DNA of 64,000 nucleotides, from the NCBI RefSeq assembly GCF_020166495.1, contig NZ_JAINZS010000004.1, forward strand, positions 372,001 through 436,000. Direction: 5' to 3'. The notes beneath the pieces are model-generated. The model saw only the letters and a program-made list of their open reading frames with translations, did no database searches and was not told the DNA's origin. The position numbers and the translations under genes are program-made. This DNA is from Robertkochia aurantiaca (GTDB taxonomy: Bacteria; Bacteroidota; Bacteroidia; Flavobacteriales; Flavobacteriaceae). This document shows positions 1 through 9,036 of the stretch, piece after piece; positions within the stretch are counted from its first letter, which is position 1, and each line of letters opens with the position of its first letter.

Positions 1-123
1 GCTACCAATGAAAACTTCTGGGACGCCAGATGGTTTGTGATGGAAGAGATCAAACTTCGATTCGATGCTAACGATATCGAAATACCATACCCTCATCAGG
101 TCGAAATTCACAAACAAGAATAG
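1..123 (+). CDS. MscS-family mechanosensitive channel, C-terminal fragment (5' cut by window edge)
   Basis: The first 40 codons run in frame from base 1 to a TAG at 121-123. The peptide ends in EIPYPHQVEIHKQE, almost the same as the end of the next gene (EIPYPHQVEIRKKG). It also shares the NFWDARWFVMEEIK-type helix of the MscS cytoplasmic vestibule. It is therefore the tail of a second MscS-type small-conductance channel lying directly upstream of its paralogue, 64 bases away on the same strand. The membrane part is outside the window, so nothing can be said about its pore. Confidence 0.85.
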   Translation, partial: ATNENFWDARWFVMEEIKLRFDANDIEIPYPHQVEIHKQE

Positions 124-187
124 CCCGCTTATCTCCATCTGAGACTATCCTTCTTATACCATGGTTTGAACATTAAATCTCTCAGAC

Positions 188-1000
188 ATGGAAGTAAACA
201 ATTGGATGGAAACCGCCATAGATGCGGTCATCTTCTACGGGCCCAAGATCTTACTGGCACTTGCCATCTGGATCATTGGCAGTTGGGTAGTCAAAAGGCT
301 GGTCAAGACTCTTGACAAGGTTTTAAGCAAGAAAGATTATGACCCCAGTCTCAGTAAATTCCTGCTGAATTTGCTGAAATGGGGTCTTACCGTTTTACTT
401 ATCCTGGTCGTTCTGGGAACCCTGGGAGTAGAAACCACCTCTTTCGCTGCATTGATAGCCGCCGCCGGACTGGGTGTCGGACTGGCTCTGCAGGGATCAC
501 TGGCAAATGTGGCAGGCGGAGCACTGATCATGATCTTCAAACCCTTCGAAGTCGGCGATCTCATAGAAGCACAAGGGGAACTTGGCACGGTAGAGGAGGT
601 TCAGATCTTTAACACTATACTCGTCTCACCTGAAAATAAAACCATCGTCATACCAAACGGTCCTCTTTCAAACGGTAACATTATCAATTACACCAAAAAA
701 GGAACATTGCGAATAGACCTTGTGATTGGAGTGGCCTATGCCTCAGACCTGAAAAGAACCCGCGAGGTAATGCTCGAAGCCGTTCAAAATCAACCCGGCA
801 CCCTGAAGGAACCGGCTCCAACGGTAGCTGTATCAGAACTCGCCGACAGTTCGGTAAACTTCGTGGTACGACCCTGGACAGAAGCTAAAGATTACTGGGG
901 CGTTCGTTTTGCATGTATTGAAGCCATAAAAGAAGCTCTGGATAAGGCCGGCATCGAGATACCATACCCTCACCAGGTAGAAATAAGAAAAAAGGGCTAA
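188..1000 (+). CDS. MscS-family small-conductance mechanosensitive ion channel
   Basis: The protein is 270 residues, close to the short E. coli MscS (286). Hydrophobic helices lie at about 10-32, 62-84 and 88-118. The third is rich in Gly and Ala (AALIAAAGLGVGLALQGSLANVAGG), the hallmark of the MscS pore-lining TM3. A beta domain (VGDLIEAQGELGTVEEVQIF) and the alpha/beta vestibule follow. The family opens under membrane tension in the inner membrane and releases solutes on osmotic downshock. It is probably co-transcribed with the preceding paralogue. Its stop codon overlaps the convergent tsaB stop by four bases (997-1000), and no terminator is visible between the two genes. Confidence 0.93.
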   Translation: MEVNNWMETAIDAVIFYGPKILLALAIWIIGSWVVKRLVKTLDKVLSKKDYDPSLSKFLLNLLKWGLTVLLILVVLGTLGVETTSFAALIAAAGLGVGLALQGSLANVAGGALIMIFKPFEVGDLIEAQGELGTVEEVQIFNTILVSPENKTIVIPNGPLSNGNIINYTKKGTLRIDLVIGVAYASDLKRTREVMLEAVQNQPGTLKEPAPTVAVSELADSSVNFVVRPWTEAKDYWGVRFACIEAIKEALDKAGIEIPYPHQVEIRKKG

Positions 1001-1677
1001 ACCTTTTTCTTCGGTTTGGTCACCACAAAATCTTTCAGGTAGTAGGGCTCGAAGTAGGCAACGTCTTCCAGTTCGTTTTTCTGCCATTTTAATTCTGCAG
1101 GCAGGCACATATCAGTAGCCGAAGGAACCTCTTTCGATGCATGAAATACGGCCTTGTCATGTACGATCATCTCTTTTGCCTTTTCGGCACCGCTACCCAG
1201 AATGTGCAGCGGCTGATCTTTCATCCATTCATCATAGAGGCCGGACTCCAGAATTTCGGCACGTGTCTCCCGTTTGGTTTCATAATGAGCATCGAAAACA
1301 GCTGAATACACCTCCATTCGCCTGGCATCGATCAACGGCAAAATATGGCCATTATCAACCTGTATTGACCGGGCCAGTATCTCGAGCGTCGGCAAGGCGA
1401 TGAGCGGCTTATTCAGGGCAAAACAGAGACCCTTGGCTGCAGAAACACCTATGCGAAGGCCGGTATATGAGCCCGGACCCATACTAACGGCAATGGCATC
1501 GATCTGTTCGAGACTGACCGATGCCATCTTAATGACTTCTTCTATAAATACATGCAGATTCTCTGCATGAGTGAAACCTTTTCCGTTAAATTCCTTTTGT
1601 GCGATGCACTTGCCGTCTTGACCTATGCTTACAGAGCAGTTGGTCGTTGCCGTTTCCAGATTTAAGATCAAAGCCAT
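997..1677 (-). CDS. tsaB: tRNA threonylcarbamoyladenosine biosynthesis protein TsaB
   Basis: The 226 residues have the ASKHA-type fold start ILNLETATTNCSVSIG and the very typical TsaB segment MGPGSYTGLRIGVSAAKGL. TsaB is the non-catalytic partner of TsaD in the complex (with TsaE) that makes the universal t6A37 modification of ANN-decoding tRNAs in the cytoplasm. It has the normal length of the bacterial family and lacks TsaD's metal-binding HxxxH motif, so it is not TsaD. It lies 21 bases after tolC but also has its own candidate -7 element next to the ATG. It ends by overlapping the convergent mscS stop codon. Confidence 0.95.
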   Translation of the reverse strand: MALILNLETATTNCSVSIGQDGKCIAQKEFNGKGFTHAENLHVFIEEVIKMASVSLEQIDAIAVSMGPGSYTGLRIGVSAAKGLCFALNKPLIALPTLEILARSIQVDNGHILPLIDARRMEVYSAVFDAHYETKRETRAEILESGLYDEWMKDQPLHILGSGAEKAKEMIVHDKAVFHASKEVPSATDMCLPAELKWQKNELEDVAYFEPYYLKDFVVTKPKKKV

Positions 1678-1681
1678 ACGG

Positions 1682-1689
1682 CAAAGGTA
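1682..1689 (-). promoter_or_regulatory. Candidate -7 element of tsaB (TACCTTTG)
   Basis: On the minus strand TACCTTTG matches the Bacteroidota primary sigma factor -7 consensus TAnnTTTG. It ends only four bases before the tsaB ATG, so transcription from it would give a leaderless or almost leaderless mRNA. No good TTG -33 element is visible about 19-20 bases upstream, which lowers confidence. Confidence 0.35.
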
Positions 1690-1698
1690 GCAGCATAA

Positions 1699-3018
1699 TT
1701 AGATTTCCCCTAACGGAATACCGAAATAAAACTCGAGTACTTTCAGACGGAAAATATAATTGTATTTGGTTCTGATCAATTCTGCTTCAGCGTTGTCAAG
1801 ACGCGCCTGTGCCTGGCTGAAGTCAAACGAATTCATCAGACCGACATCATAACGATCCTTGGCATAAGCGTATGACAGTCTTCTGGCTTCAACAGCTGTT
1901 TCGGCTGCTTCATATGCCTTGAGAGAACCACGAACATCGGCATATGCCTGGTTCACATTAGCCTCAAGGTCCAGCTTATCCTGCTCAAACTGCAGCTGAG
2001 TACGTTCTAAATTGATCTTATTTCGTTTGATATTGTTGCTTACCCTGAAGTTGCTTAATATCGGTATGTTCAGCCTCAACCCGTAAGAAATACCATCGAA
2101 GACCCATAACTGATCAACAAACGGAAAAGGTGAATTATCTGCAAACCTTGTCTGATAATTCAAAAAGGCGTCTAAGGTGGGCCATCTGGCACCGCGGGCA
2201 ATCTTCAGATCCTGTTCAGCCAAATCAACATTGGCCTCAGAAAGCTTTACGTTGTTGATCACCTCAAGTGACTTAGCAAATATCTGATCCGGAGTGTAGG
2301 CAAGAATATCTGAATCAGGTATTACATATCCTTCATCGACCACGTCAAAATTCTCATAATCGGTTATTTGCAATAATTGAGCAAGGGCAATGCGAGAGAG
2401 GATCACATCATTTTCGGCTGCAACGATCTGTTGCTCCTGGTTGGCTACGGTAGCTTTGATCTCCAGCAGGTCACCTTCCGGTAAAACACCGTTTTCAACC
2501 AGCTCCTGGGTTCGCAGTAAATCCTGTCGTGAGACTTCCAGCTGAGCCTTCAGCACATTTAATCGCTCCCTGTTAGACAATACCTGCAGGTAATTATTAG
2601 CAACATTCAGCCTGATGTCGTCTTTCATTCCTTCCAGACGATAGGTGCTCGCCACCTCATTCATCTTGGCTCTGTTCAATTGGTGTACATTTCGAAGTCC
2701 GTCGAATACCGTAAGTCCGGAGTTTACATTTCCGGAAATAGATGTAATGGTTTGATTTATAAAGGTATTCGTGGTCGGGTCTGCCGTCAAACCTGTATTG
2801 GCACTCAAGGTCGAGCTCAGGTTAAGCGTGGGTACAAAATTACCGATCGCATCTAAACGGTCGATCTTGGCGTTTTCCAGATCCAGTTCAAATTGTTCTA
2901 CCGTAATATTGTTTTCAACGGCATACTCCACACATTCTTGAAGGGTCCATTTCTTTTCCTGGGAAAATCCTGCAAAAACAGAACAGAGAAGGGTAGCCGA
3001 TAGAATTATACGTTTCAT
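1699..3018 (-). CDS. TolC-family outer-membrane efflux channel
   Basis: The frame is open to 3075, but I place the start at 3018, where a signal peptide begins (MKRIILSATLLCSVFAGFSQ). This start also removes an overlap with the upstream adaptor gene. The mature part starts KKWTLQECVEYAVENN, the classic opening of the OEP/TolC family, and has the two internal helical-hairpin repeats. About 440 residues is the normal family size. It should form the outer-membrane and periplasmic exit duct for the adaptor and ABC transporter encoded upstream. It is the last gene of that operon, 31 bases after the adaptor stop. Confidence 0.92.
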   Translation of the reverse strand: MKRIILSATLLCSVFAGFSQEKKWTLQECVEYAVENNITVEQFELDLENAKIDRLDAIGNFVPTLNLSSTLSANTGLTADPTTNTFINQTITSISGNVNSGLTVFDGLRNVHQLNRAKMNEVASTYRLEGMKDDIRLNVANNYLQVLSNRERLNVLKAQLEVSRQDLLRTQELVENGVLPEGDLLEIKATVANQEQQIVAAENDVILSRIALAQLLQITDYENFDVVDEGYVIPDSDILAYTPDQIFAKSLEVINNVKLSEANVDLAEQDLKIARGARWPTLDAFLNYQTRFADNSPFPFVDQLWVFDGISYGLRLNIPILSNFRVSNNIKRNKINLERTQLQFEQDKLDLEANVNQAYADVRGSLKAYEAAETAVEARRLSYAYAKDRYDVGLMNSFDFSQAQARLDNAEAELIRTKYNYIFRLKVLEFYFGIPLGEI

Positions 3019-3049
3019 GTACATCTTGTTTCTGATATTAGTCAATTCC

Positions 3050-4177
3050 TTACGCATCATCTTCGTCTGTATCACGTTTTTCCGGCTCGGTCTTATTCCA
3101 CACCTTTATTTTATCATTCTCATCTATCCCGGATAATATTTCAACATTGATTCCATCTGAGATACCGATCTCAACATCTCTTCTTTCAAATTCCTGGTCT
3201 CCCACCTGTACTTCCACATAGGGTTCGTCTGAATCCTTATCAAACTGCAGTAAGGCTTCTTTAATAGCCAGCACCTGCTCTTTCTTTTCGAGTACCAGGG
3301 AAGCATTGGCACTGTAACCGGCTCTTACCTGTATGCTGTCTGCTTCGGCCACGTTCACATCTCCCTTGATGGTAAACTGTACGGCACCCTGCTCTTCCAC
3401 CCCTTTAGGAGCGATGAATTTCAGATCTGCTTCAAGTTCTTTGTCCTGAACAGCTCCCAGACTAATGGTAAGCGGCATTCCCAGTCTCAGTTTCCCAACT
3501 TCAGATTCGTCTACCTGCCCCTCAAAGATCATACGGTTCATGTCTGCGATAGTCGCAACAGTGGTTCCGTCGTTAAAGTTATTCGCCTGGATCACCTGAA
3601 AACCTTCTTTAACAGGTATTTCAAGAATGGTCCCCGCAATGGTAGCCCGAATATTGGTATTCGCAGTTGAAGTACCGCCAGCAGAACCTTCCTTTATGAT
3701 CTGGTAGTCGTTTTTAGCATTCTCGAGCTCTTGCTTTGCCTGATTATAGGTCAGCTGTATGTTCAGGAAATCCTGGTTGGAAACAACGCCCCTGTCAAAC
3801 AATTTTTTATTACGCTCGAATTCGGTTTGAGCATTCTTCAATGCGAACTCGGCATTACGCACACGTCCGCGGGCACTCACCAGTGCCTGTTCGTTAGGCA
3901 CCACTTTGATCCTGGCGATCAGGTCACCGGTTTTCACCTTGTCCCCTTCTTCTACCATGATCTTATCGATAATACCTGATATCTGAGGTTTGATAAGAAC
4001 CTCGTCTTCCGGAATGAGTTTTCCGGTAGCGACGGTTTTATCTTCGATATCGGTTCTGAAAGCCGTCTCGGTCTCATATGTTACGGGTGACTTGGCATTA
4101 GATTTCACAAAAAACGCAGCTGCAACCAACGCTCCGATCACCAGCAGTGCAATTCCTATGTACTTTACAATTTTCAT
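3050..4177 (-). CDS. HlyD/MacA-type periplasmic adaptor (membrane fusion protein)
   Basis: The 375 residues begin with one inner-membrane anchor (about 6-25). A biotinyl-lipoyl half motif (KPQISGIIDKIMVEEGDKVKTGDLIARI) and a coiled-coil hairpin (about 95-165) follow. The second lipoyl half, a beta-barrel and a membrane-proximal domain complete the protein. This is the RND/MacA-type adaptor that bridges an inner-membrane transporter to a TolC channel. The gene lies between the FtsX permease gene (49 bases upstream) and tolC, so it belongs to an ABC (MacAB-like) rather than an RND pump. The exported substrate cannot be read from sequence. Confidence 0.92.
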   Translation of the reverse strand: MKIVKYIGIALLVIGALVAAAFFVKSNAKSPVTYETETAFRTDIEDKTVATGKLIPEDEVLIKPQISGIIDKIMVEEGDKVKTGDLIARIKVVPNEQALVSARGRVRNAEFALKNAQTEFERNKKLFDRGVVSNQDFLNIQLTYNQAKQELENAKNDYQIIKEGSAGGTSTANTNIRATIAGTILEIPVKEGFQVIQANNFNDGTTVATIADMNRMIFEGQVDESEVGKLRLGMPLTISLGAVQDKELEADLKFIAPKGVEEQGAVQFTIKGDVNVAEADSIQVRAGYSANASLVLEKKEQVLAIKEALLQFDKDSDEPYVEVQVGDQEFERRDVEIGISDGINVEILSGIDENDKIKVWNKTEPEKRDTDEDDA

Positions 4178-4226
4178 CAGTTTTAATTTAGATATTAGTT
4201 GATAGTATGACTGTTTAAATAATATG

Positions 4227-5495
4227 CTATTCTTCTCTCAGGGCATCTATGGGTTTAATGCTCACCGCCCTTTGGGCCGGTATCAGCCCGATGAGCGTCC
4301 CGAGTACCACCATGATCAGTAAAGCTCCGATCACGAAAGGTATGGGAACGGTGGGATTCGTATAGGGGAAACCACCGTCTTCCGGGAGGGAGGCATTGAT
4401 ACCCATAAGCACCAGCGCACCCAAAATGATCCCGATAATCCCTGCTACGATAGTCAGGAAAACCGATTCGAGCAATATCTGTGAACGCACCTCCTTCGGA
4501 GTGGCGCCCAGGGCCCTTCTGATACCCAGCTCCTTGGTTCTCTCCTTAACCGAGATCAGGAGAATATTCCCGATCGCAATCACCCCGGCAATGATGGTTG
4601 CCAGACCAACGATGAGCGACAACAGGTTCAGACCCTTGGCAAAGCCCATGATCCGGCCGAACTGCTCACCGAGATTGAAGGTTCCCACCGCTCTTTCATC
4701 ATCAGGATGTACCCGGTGAATTCGTTTAACGGTCTGTTTAATCTGGTCTTCCAGGGCAACGATATCGACATTATCGTAGGCAGCGATGGCGAACCATCCC
4801 ACATTATCTCCCATATTGTATATTTTCCTGAAGGTGCTGAAAGGCATAAAGATCGAGCCGTCATCTTCAAACCCGACGCCTCCCTCATACTTATAAACCC
4901 CGATCACCTGGAAAAAAATGTTATTGATACGTATGAACTGACCCACGGCCTCTTCATCCTTACCGAACAACTCTTCCTCTACCCGTTCACCGATGACCAC
5001 TACCTTGCGTTCATTCCTGATGTCTTCGTCGTTGAGAAAGCGTCCGCCGTCGTAGATCTTCTTTTTTGAAATCTTGTCTACCTCCGGAAAATCACCGTAA
5101 ACCGAGTAAGCACCCGATTTATCTTTACGAACCACAGTAGGCGGAGCATCACCAAAGACCCCCTTCACGTTTCTCGGGGCTATGAATTCGATCTGCGGAT
5201 GCTTTTGTTTAAGCTCTTCCACGTCGTTCAACTTCAGGTTGAAGGTACGTCCGATCTTAAATCCTTCATAAGGAATACTGGTTCGCTGTGTCCAGAGAAA
5301 GATAGAATTCTTGGCAATATCCTTAAACTCCTTATCAAAGCCGTTATCCATTCCTTTAGCGGCTCCTGAAAGGGCTATATAGACAAATATTCCCCACAGT
5401 ACCCCTATCACCGTAATTACGGTTCGTATCTTGTTCTTGCTGATAGATCCCCAGATCTCCTGCCATGTATCTTTATCAAATATGAATCTAAACAT
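4227..5495 (-). CDS. MacB/FtsX-type ABC transporter permease (second copy)
   Basis: The 422 residues have the MacB permease layout: one N-terminal helix (about 21-45), a large periplasmic MacB_PCD domain (about 50-245) and three C-terminal helices. An ELGIRRALGAT motif, typical of the cytoplasmic coupling helix of FtsX permeases, precedes the last two helices. MacB of E. coli is one chain with an N-terminal ATPase, whereas here the ATPase is a separate gene. One base separates it from the paralogous permease upstream. The pair probably assembles as a heterodimer that changes shape to drive periplasmic substrates out through TolC. Confidence 0.92.
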   Translation of the reverse strand: MFRFIFDKDTWQEIWGSISKNKIRTVITVIGVLWGIFVYIALSGAAKGMDNGFDKEFKDIAKNSIFLWTQRTSIPYEGFKIGRTFNLKLNDVEELKQKHPQIEFIAPRNVKGVFGDAPPTVVRKDKSGAYSVYGDFPEVDKISKKKIYDGGRFLNDEDIRNERKVVVIGERVEEELFGKDEEAVGQFIRINNIFFQVIGVYKYEGGVGFEDDGSIFMPFSTFRKIYNMGDNVGWFAIAAYDNVDIVALEDQIKQTVKRIHRVHPDDERAVGTFNLGEQFGRIMGFAKGLNLLSLIVGLATIIAGVIAIGNILLISVKERTKELGIRRALGATPKEVRSQILLESVFLTIVAGIIGIILGALVLMGINASLPEDGGFPYTNPTVPIPFVIGALLIMVVLGTLIGLIPAQRAVSIKPIDALREE

Positions 5496-5496
5496 A

Positions 5497-6729
5497 TCAG
5501 TCGTCTCTTAGTGCTACAATTGGTTTGATTTTGGCAGCTCTTCTGGCGGGTACATACCCGGCCACAGCGCCAAAGAAAATCAGGATCAGGGTGGCTCCGA
5601 TCAGGGTACCTGTTCCCACCGACGGGTTTACAATGAAATAATCTTCAAGGCTGTTACCGATCAGCCGAAGCAGCACGATACCCAGCACTAATCCGATATA
5701 CCCGGCGATGGTGGTAATAAATATTGACTCCTGTAATACCAGGCCGATCACGTTACCGGGAGTGGCTCCCAGCGCCTTTCTTATTCCTAGCTCCTTGGTA
5801 CGCTCCTTTACCACGAACACCATGATATTGCTGATACCGATGATACCTGCGATCAGGGTTCCGATCCCTACAAAGATGACCACCAGCTGAATCACATTGG
5901 CAAACATCATGTTCTGCTGCACCACATCGGCTATGTTTCTGATGAATATCCCGTTACGGTCATCAGGAGCTACGTTATGCTTATCTCTTAAATAGCGGTT
6001 CAGTGATTTATCGAAGGCCATGGCACCGGCATAACCAACCTCGAGTTTGTACCCGATTATTATCTGGTCGATCTTGTCTGTATTCAGTTCGGTGAGCTGC
6101 AATGTTGAATACGGTATGTAAATGTAGCGCTCTTCATTATCTCCCCCATCATCCTGAAATACACCCACCACTTTGTAGGCTATACCTCCCAGATCGATGT
6201 ACTTTCCAAGTGCATCCCCTCCGTTTGGAAATAGGTCTTTCTCAACCAACCTTCCTATCACCACAGATTTAGCCTGGGTCTTCACATCGTTTTCATTGAT
6301 GTAACGACCTTTCATAATAATGGTCTTTTCATTGAACTGATGTGCAGGCCCCACCCCTCTGGTGGAATAGGTGTTTGACTCTGTACCATATTTGGTAAGG
6401 AAACTCCGGTTAATACGAGGGGTTATATAATCAACGTACATGGGGAAATCCTTCTTCAGATCAGCTATGTCGTCGTTGCGAAACTGAACCCGTCTGCCTG
6501 CCTTAAAACCCCTGTATGGTTCTGATGTAGTTCCCGCGTATACAAAAAAGGTGTTGGTCGCATCATCTACGAAGAACTCATAGAATGCATTTTTAAGACC
6601 ATTACCCATTCCGAAGAGAGCGGTAAAGATCAGAATACCCAGTGCAACAGTGAATCCGGAAAGAAAGGTTCGCAGCTTATTCTTTCTGATGGTTTCGAAT
6701 ATTTCCTGCCAGCGGTCTCTGCTAAACAT
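5497..6729 (-). CDS. MacB/FtsX-type ABC transporter permease (first copy)
   Basis: The 410 residues have the same plan as the next gene: N-terminal helix, periplasmic domain, three C-terminal helices and the motif ELGIRKALGATPGNVIG. Both proteins start with a xRDxWQEIxxxIxKNKxRT segment, so they are duplicates that have diverged. Its start overlaps the ATPase stop by eight bases, which indicates translational coupling. The two permease chains most likely pair with two copies of the ATPase in one complex. Confidence 0.92.
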   Translation of the reverse strand: MFSRDRWQEIFETIRKNKLRTFLSGFTVALGILIFTALFGMGNGLKNAFYEFFVDDATNTFFVYAGTTSEPYRGFKAGRRVQFRNDDIADLKKDFPMYVDYITPRINRSFLTKYGTESNTYSTRGVGPAHQFNEKTIIMKGRYINENDVKTQAKSVVIGRLVEKDLFPNGGDALGKYIDLGGIAYKVVGVFQDDGGDNEERYIYIPYSTLQLTELNTDKIDQIIIGYKLEVGYAGAMAFDKSLNRYLRDKHNVAPDDRNGIFIRNIADVVQQNMMFANVIQLVVIFVGIGTLIAGIIGISNIMVFVVKERTKELGIRKALGATPGNVIGLVLQESIFITTIAGYIGLVLGIVLLRLIGNSLEDYFIVNPSVGTGTLIGATLILIFFGAVAGYVPARRAAKIKPIVALRDD

Positions 6730-7423
6730 AAGATGAAACCCTTACCTGTTCAACAACTTCATCCCGAACGATCACCCCGTCTTTTAAATGAACGATACGC
6801 TTGCACATATGCGCTATATCCTCTTCGTGGGTCACCACCAAAATGGTTTTCCCTTCATCGTTGATCTTTTGAATCAGATCCATCACCTCGTGTGAGGTTT
6901 TACTATCAAGGGCTCCTGTTGGCTCATCAGCCAGCAACACTTTGGGCTCGGCTGCCATGGCTCTAGCAATGGCTACCCTTTGTTTTTGTCCTCCGGAAAG
7001 CTCACTTGGCAGGTGGTCTGACCATTCTTTCAGTCCGACCGAAGCCAGGTATTTTTCGGCCTTGGTCTTCCGGTCTTTACGGCCAACACGCTGGTAATAC
7101 AAAGGCAGGGCCACATTCTCCCAGGCCGATTTATAATTGATCAGGTTGAAAGACTGAAAGATGAATCCGAGAAATTTGTTCCGGTAATTCGCGGCCTTGG
7201 TTTCTCCCAAATCCTTGATAAGTACTCCATCAAGGGTATATTCACCCTCATCGTAGTTATCAAGCATTCCGAGTATATTCAGGAGGGTGGATTTTCCGGA
7301 TCCGGAAGACCCCATAATAGCAACCAGCTCTCCTTCCTGCACGCTAAAATTTATGCCCTTCAGAACATGCAGGGAGTTGCTCCCCATTTTGTAGGACTTG
7401 TGTAAGTTCTTAATCTCAATCAT
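6722..7423 (-). CDS. ABC transporter ATPase, MacB/LolD type
   Basis: The 233 residues carry a Walker A GSSGSGKST at 38-46, the signature LSGGQ at 142-146 and a Walker B with DE at 165-166 (LLADEPTGALD). These place it in the MacB/LolD/FtsE group of small cytoplasmic ATPases that power FtsX-fold permeases by mechanotransmission. It is the first gene of a five-gene minus-strand operon: ATPase, permease, permease, adaptor, TolC. I could not find a convincing promoter in the 168 bases upstream. A weak inverted repeat (AAGGG/CCCTT, about 7515-7535) lies there. Confidence 0.95.
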   Translation of the reverse strand: MIEIKNLHKSYKMGSNSLHVLKGINFSVQEGELVAIMGSSGSGKSTLLNILGMLDNYDEGEYTLDGVLIKDLGETKAANYRNKFLGFIFQSFNLINYKSAWENVALPLYYQRVGRKDRKTKAEKYLASVGLKEWSDHLPSELSGGQKQRVAIARAMAAEPKVLLADEPTGALDSKTSHEVMDLIQKINDEGKTILVVTHEEDIAHMCKRIVHLKDGVIVRDEVVEQVRVSSYV

Positions 7424-7591
7424 GATGGTTAGTTTTCTTACCGCATCGAAAACGATACGGCTCTATAAATTCATAAGGCCGTGTAACCGACCTCCATTCA
7501 TAAGACTAACCAGAAGGGAAAATGTTACCCTTTTAATGTGAAATAATTGTTAAAAGCCGTAAAAGGAAAAGATTCAGCACCGGAAATCCGA

Positions 7592-7807
7592 TTAACGCAT
7601 CTTTTTATAGATGAAATAACCCAACACTCCTATCAGGATATAAGGCACTGCCATCAGGTATATGATTCCGTTATTTATACCCTCGGCCACCTCCTGATTT
7701 TCGCCGCTTTCGAGCACGGCCCGGCACATGGCACATTGAGACCAACCCGGTTCAGGAATGAACAGAAGCAATAATAACAGTAATATGGCGCCCAGTTTCC
7801 TATTCAT
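7592..7807 (-). CDS. Small secreted/membrane protein with CAMC motif, oxidase-associated
   Basis: The frame is open to 7873, but a start at 7807 gives a clean signal peptide (MNRKLGAILLLLLLLFIPEPGWSQ) and leaves two bases after the DUF420 stop. The mature protein is only about 47 residues. It begins with CAMCRAVLES, has one membrane helix (about 45-66) and a basic tail. The CxxC is not followed by His, so it is not a c-type haem site. A metal or redox role is possible but unproved. It is the last gene of the Sco1/DUF420 group, which suggests a part in oxidase assembly. I do not know a characterised homologue. Confidence 0.7.
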   Translation of the reverse strand: MNRKLGAILLLLLLLFIPEPGWSQCAMCRAVLESGENQEVAEGINNGIIYLMAVPYILIGVLGYFIYKKMR

Positions 7808-7809
7808 CT

Positions 7810-8340
7810 TCAGGCGTAATAAGGTGAGATCATAAGGTATACCACCACACCTGTTACAGCCACATACAGCCAAACAGGGAAAGTGATACGTGCGATCTTC
7901 CGGTGACGGTCGAAACGCTCTGTAAGGGCTCTCACAAAGGTGATCAACACCAGGGGAATCACTCCAATCGACAGCAGGATATGAGAGATCAGAATGAAGT
8001 AATACACATATCTGATGACCCCTTCCCCACCATAAGGTGTGGAGTCTGATGTCATATGATAGGCCACGTACATTACAAGAAAAGCGACCGAGAGACCTAT
8101 ACAGGTCTTCATCAGGTTCTCATGAAGATTGCGGTTACCGTTTTTGATGGCAACAACCGCCACTACCAATAAGACTGCCGTAAGACCATTTATTCCGGCA
8201 TAGATTGGAGGCAGGAATGTCAGGGGCTCAGCATTGGGGATTTTTACGCCAAAAAGCAAAGCTACAACAACAGGTATAGCGATTGATAAAACCAGGATCC
8301 ACCTGTTATATTTCTTTTCGGTTACTGCCGGGGAGTTCAT
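7810..8340 (-). CDS. DUF420 (YozB-like) membrane protein
   Basis: The 176 residues form five predicted membrane helices with short loops and conserved His residues in helix-lining positions (HENLMKT, YHMTSD, SHILLS). This is the layout of the DUF420/YozB family. The family is repeatedly found with caa3-type oxidase assembly genes and is thought to help haem or copper handling, but no biochemical activity is established. The gene sits 15 bases after sco1 in the same minus-strand run. Confidence 0.85.
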   Translation of the reverse strand: MNSPAVTEKKYNRWILVLSIAIPVVVALLFGVKIPNAEPLTFLPPIYAGINGLTAVLLVVAVVAIKNGNRNLHENLMKTCIGLSVAFLVMYVAYHMTSDSTPYGGEGVIRYVYYFILISHILLSIGVIPLVLITFVRALTERFDRHRKIARITFPVWLYVAVTGVVVYLMISPYYA

Positions 8341-8355
8341 CGTTACTTTAGGATT

Positions 8356-9036
8356 TTATTCGTTGAGTAAGGCTTTGATATCTTTCTTTAATTTGGCTAC
8401 AGAATCAGGATCTGTCCCGTCATAATACACTATGGGGTTTCCAAACTCGTCTTTTCGCGACCTGATCTTTCCGTTCTTATCAATCAGGGCAAACATACCT
8501 GAATGCTCAAAACCACCATCGGCATTAGCGTTAACGCCGGCATACAGGTTAAAACCGGTATTAGACACCGCCATGATATCCTCCAGATCTCCGGTTAGCA
8601 TATTCCAGTTAGATAATTCAATTCCATAGCGATCGGCGTAATCCCGAAGTACCTCAGGGGTATCGTTGATAGGGTCAATGGTAAAGGAAACGATTCCGAA
8701 ATCCTCCTCTCCCTTAAAGGCCCTCTGCACTTTGACCATATTATTATTCATCACCGGGCAGATGGTCGGACAAGAAGTAAAAAAGAATTCAGCCACATAG
8801 ACCTTGTCTTTATAATCTTCATTGGTGATGGTGTCTCCGCTCTGGTTTACAAACTTAAAGTCAGGGGCACTACCGAGGGTTACCAGATCATCGGCCGAAA
8901 TATCCTTTAAGCCTACCTGGTGACGGTCATCATCGACCACTTCGCCTTTTCCAAGCCTGTCTACGATCTTTGGAATAAAAATAATTCCGAAGATTAGAAT
9001 GACCAGACCGATCCATATGTATGATTTATTTTTCAT
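8356..9036 (-). CDS. SCO1/SenC copper chaperone for cytochrome oxidase
   Basis: The 226 residues have one N-terminal membrane anchor (about 6-22) and then a thioredoxin-fold domain. The copper-binding CxxxC (SCPTICPVM, Cys 89 and Cys 93) and the distal His 178 (GFEHSGMF) are all present. Sco proteins deliver or reduce copper at the CuA centre of cytochrome oxidase subunit II on the outer face of the inner membrane. The gene overlaps the upstream Sco-like gene by eleven bases, so the two are translationally coupled. Subunits I and II, its expected targets, are not in this window. Confidence 0.94.
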   Translation of the reverse strand: MKNKSYIWIGLVILIFGIIFIPKIVDRLGKGEVVDDDRHQVGLKDISADDLVTLGSAPDFKFVNQSGDTITNEDYKDKVYVAEFFFTSCPTICPVMNNNMVKVQRAFKGEEDFGIVSFTIDPINDTPEVLRDYADRYGIELSNWNMLTGDLEDIMAVSNTGFNLYAGVNANADGGFEHSGMFALIDKNGKIRSRKDEFGNPIVYYDGTDPDSVAKLKKDIKALLNE

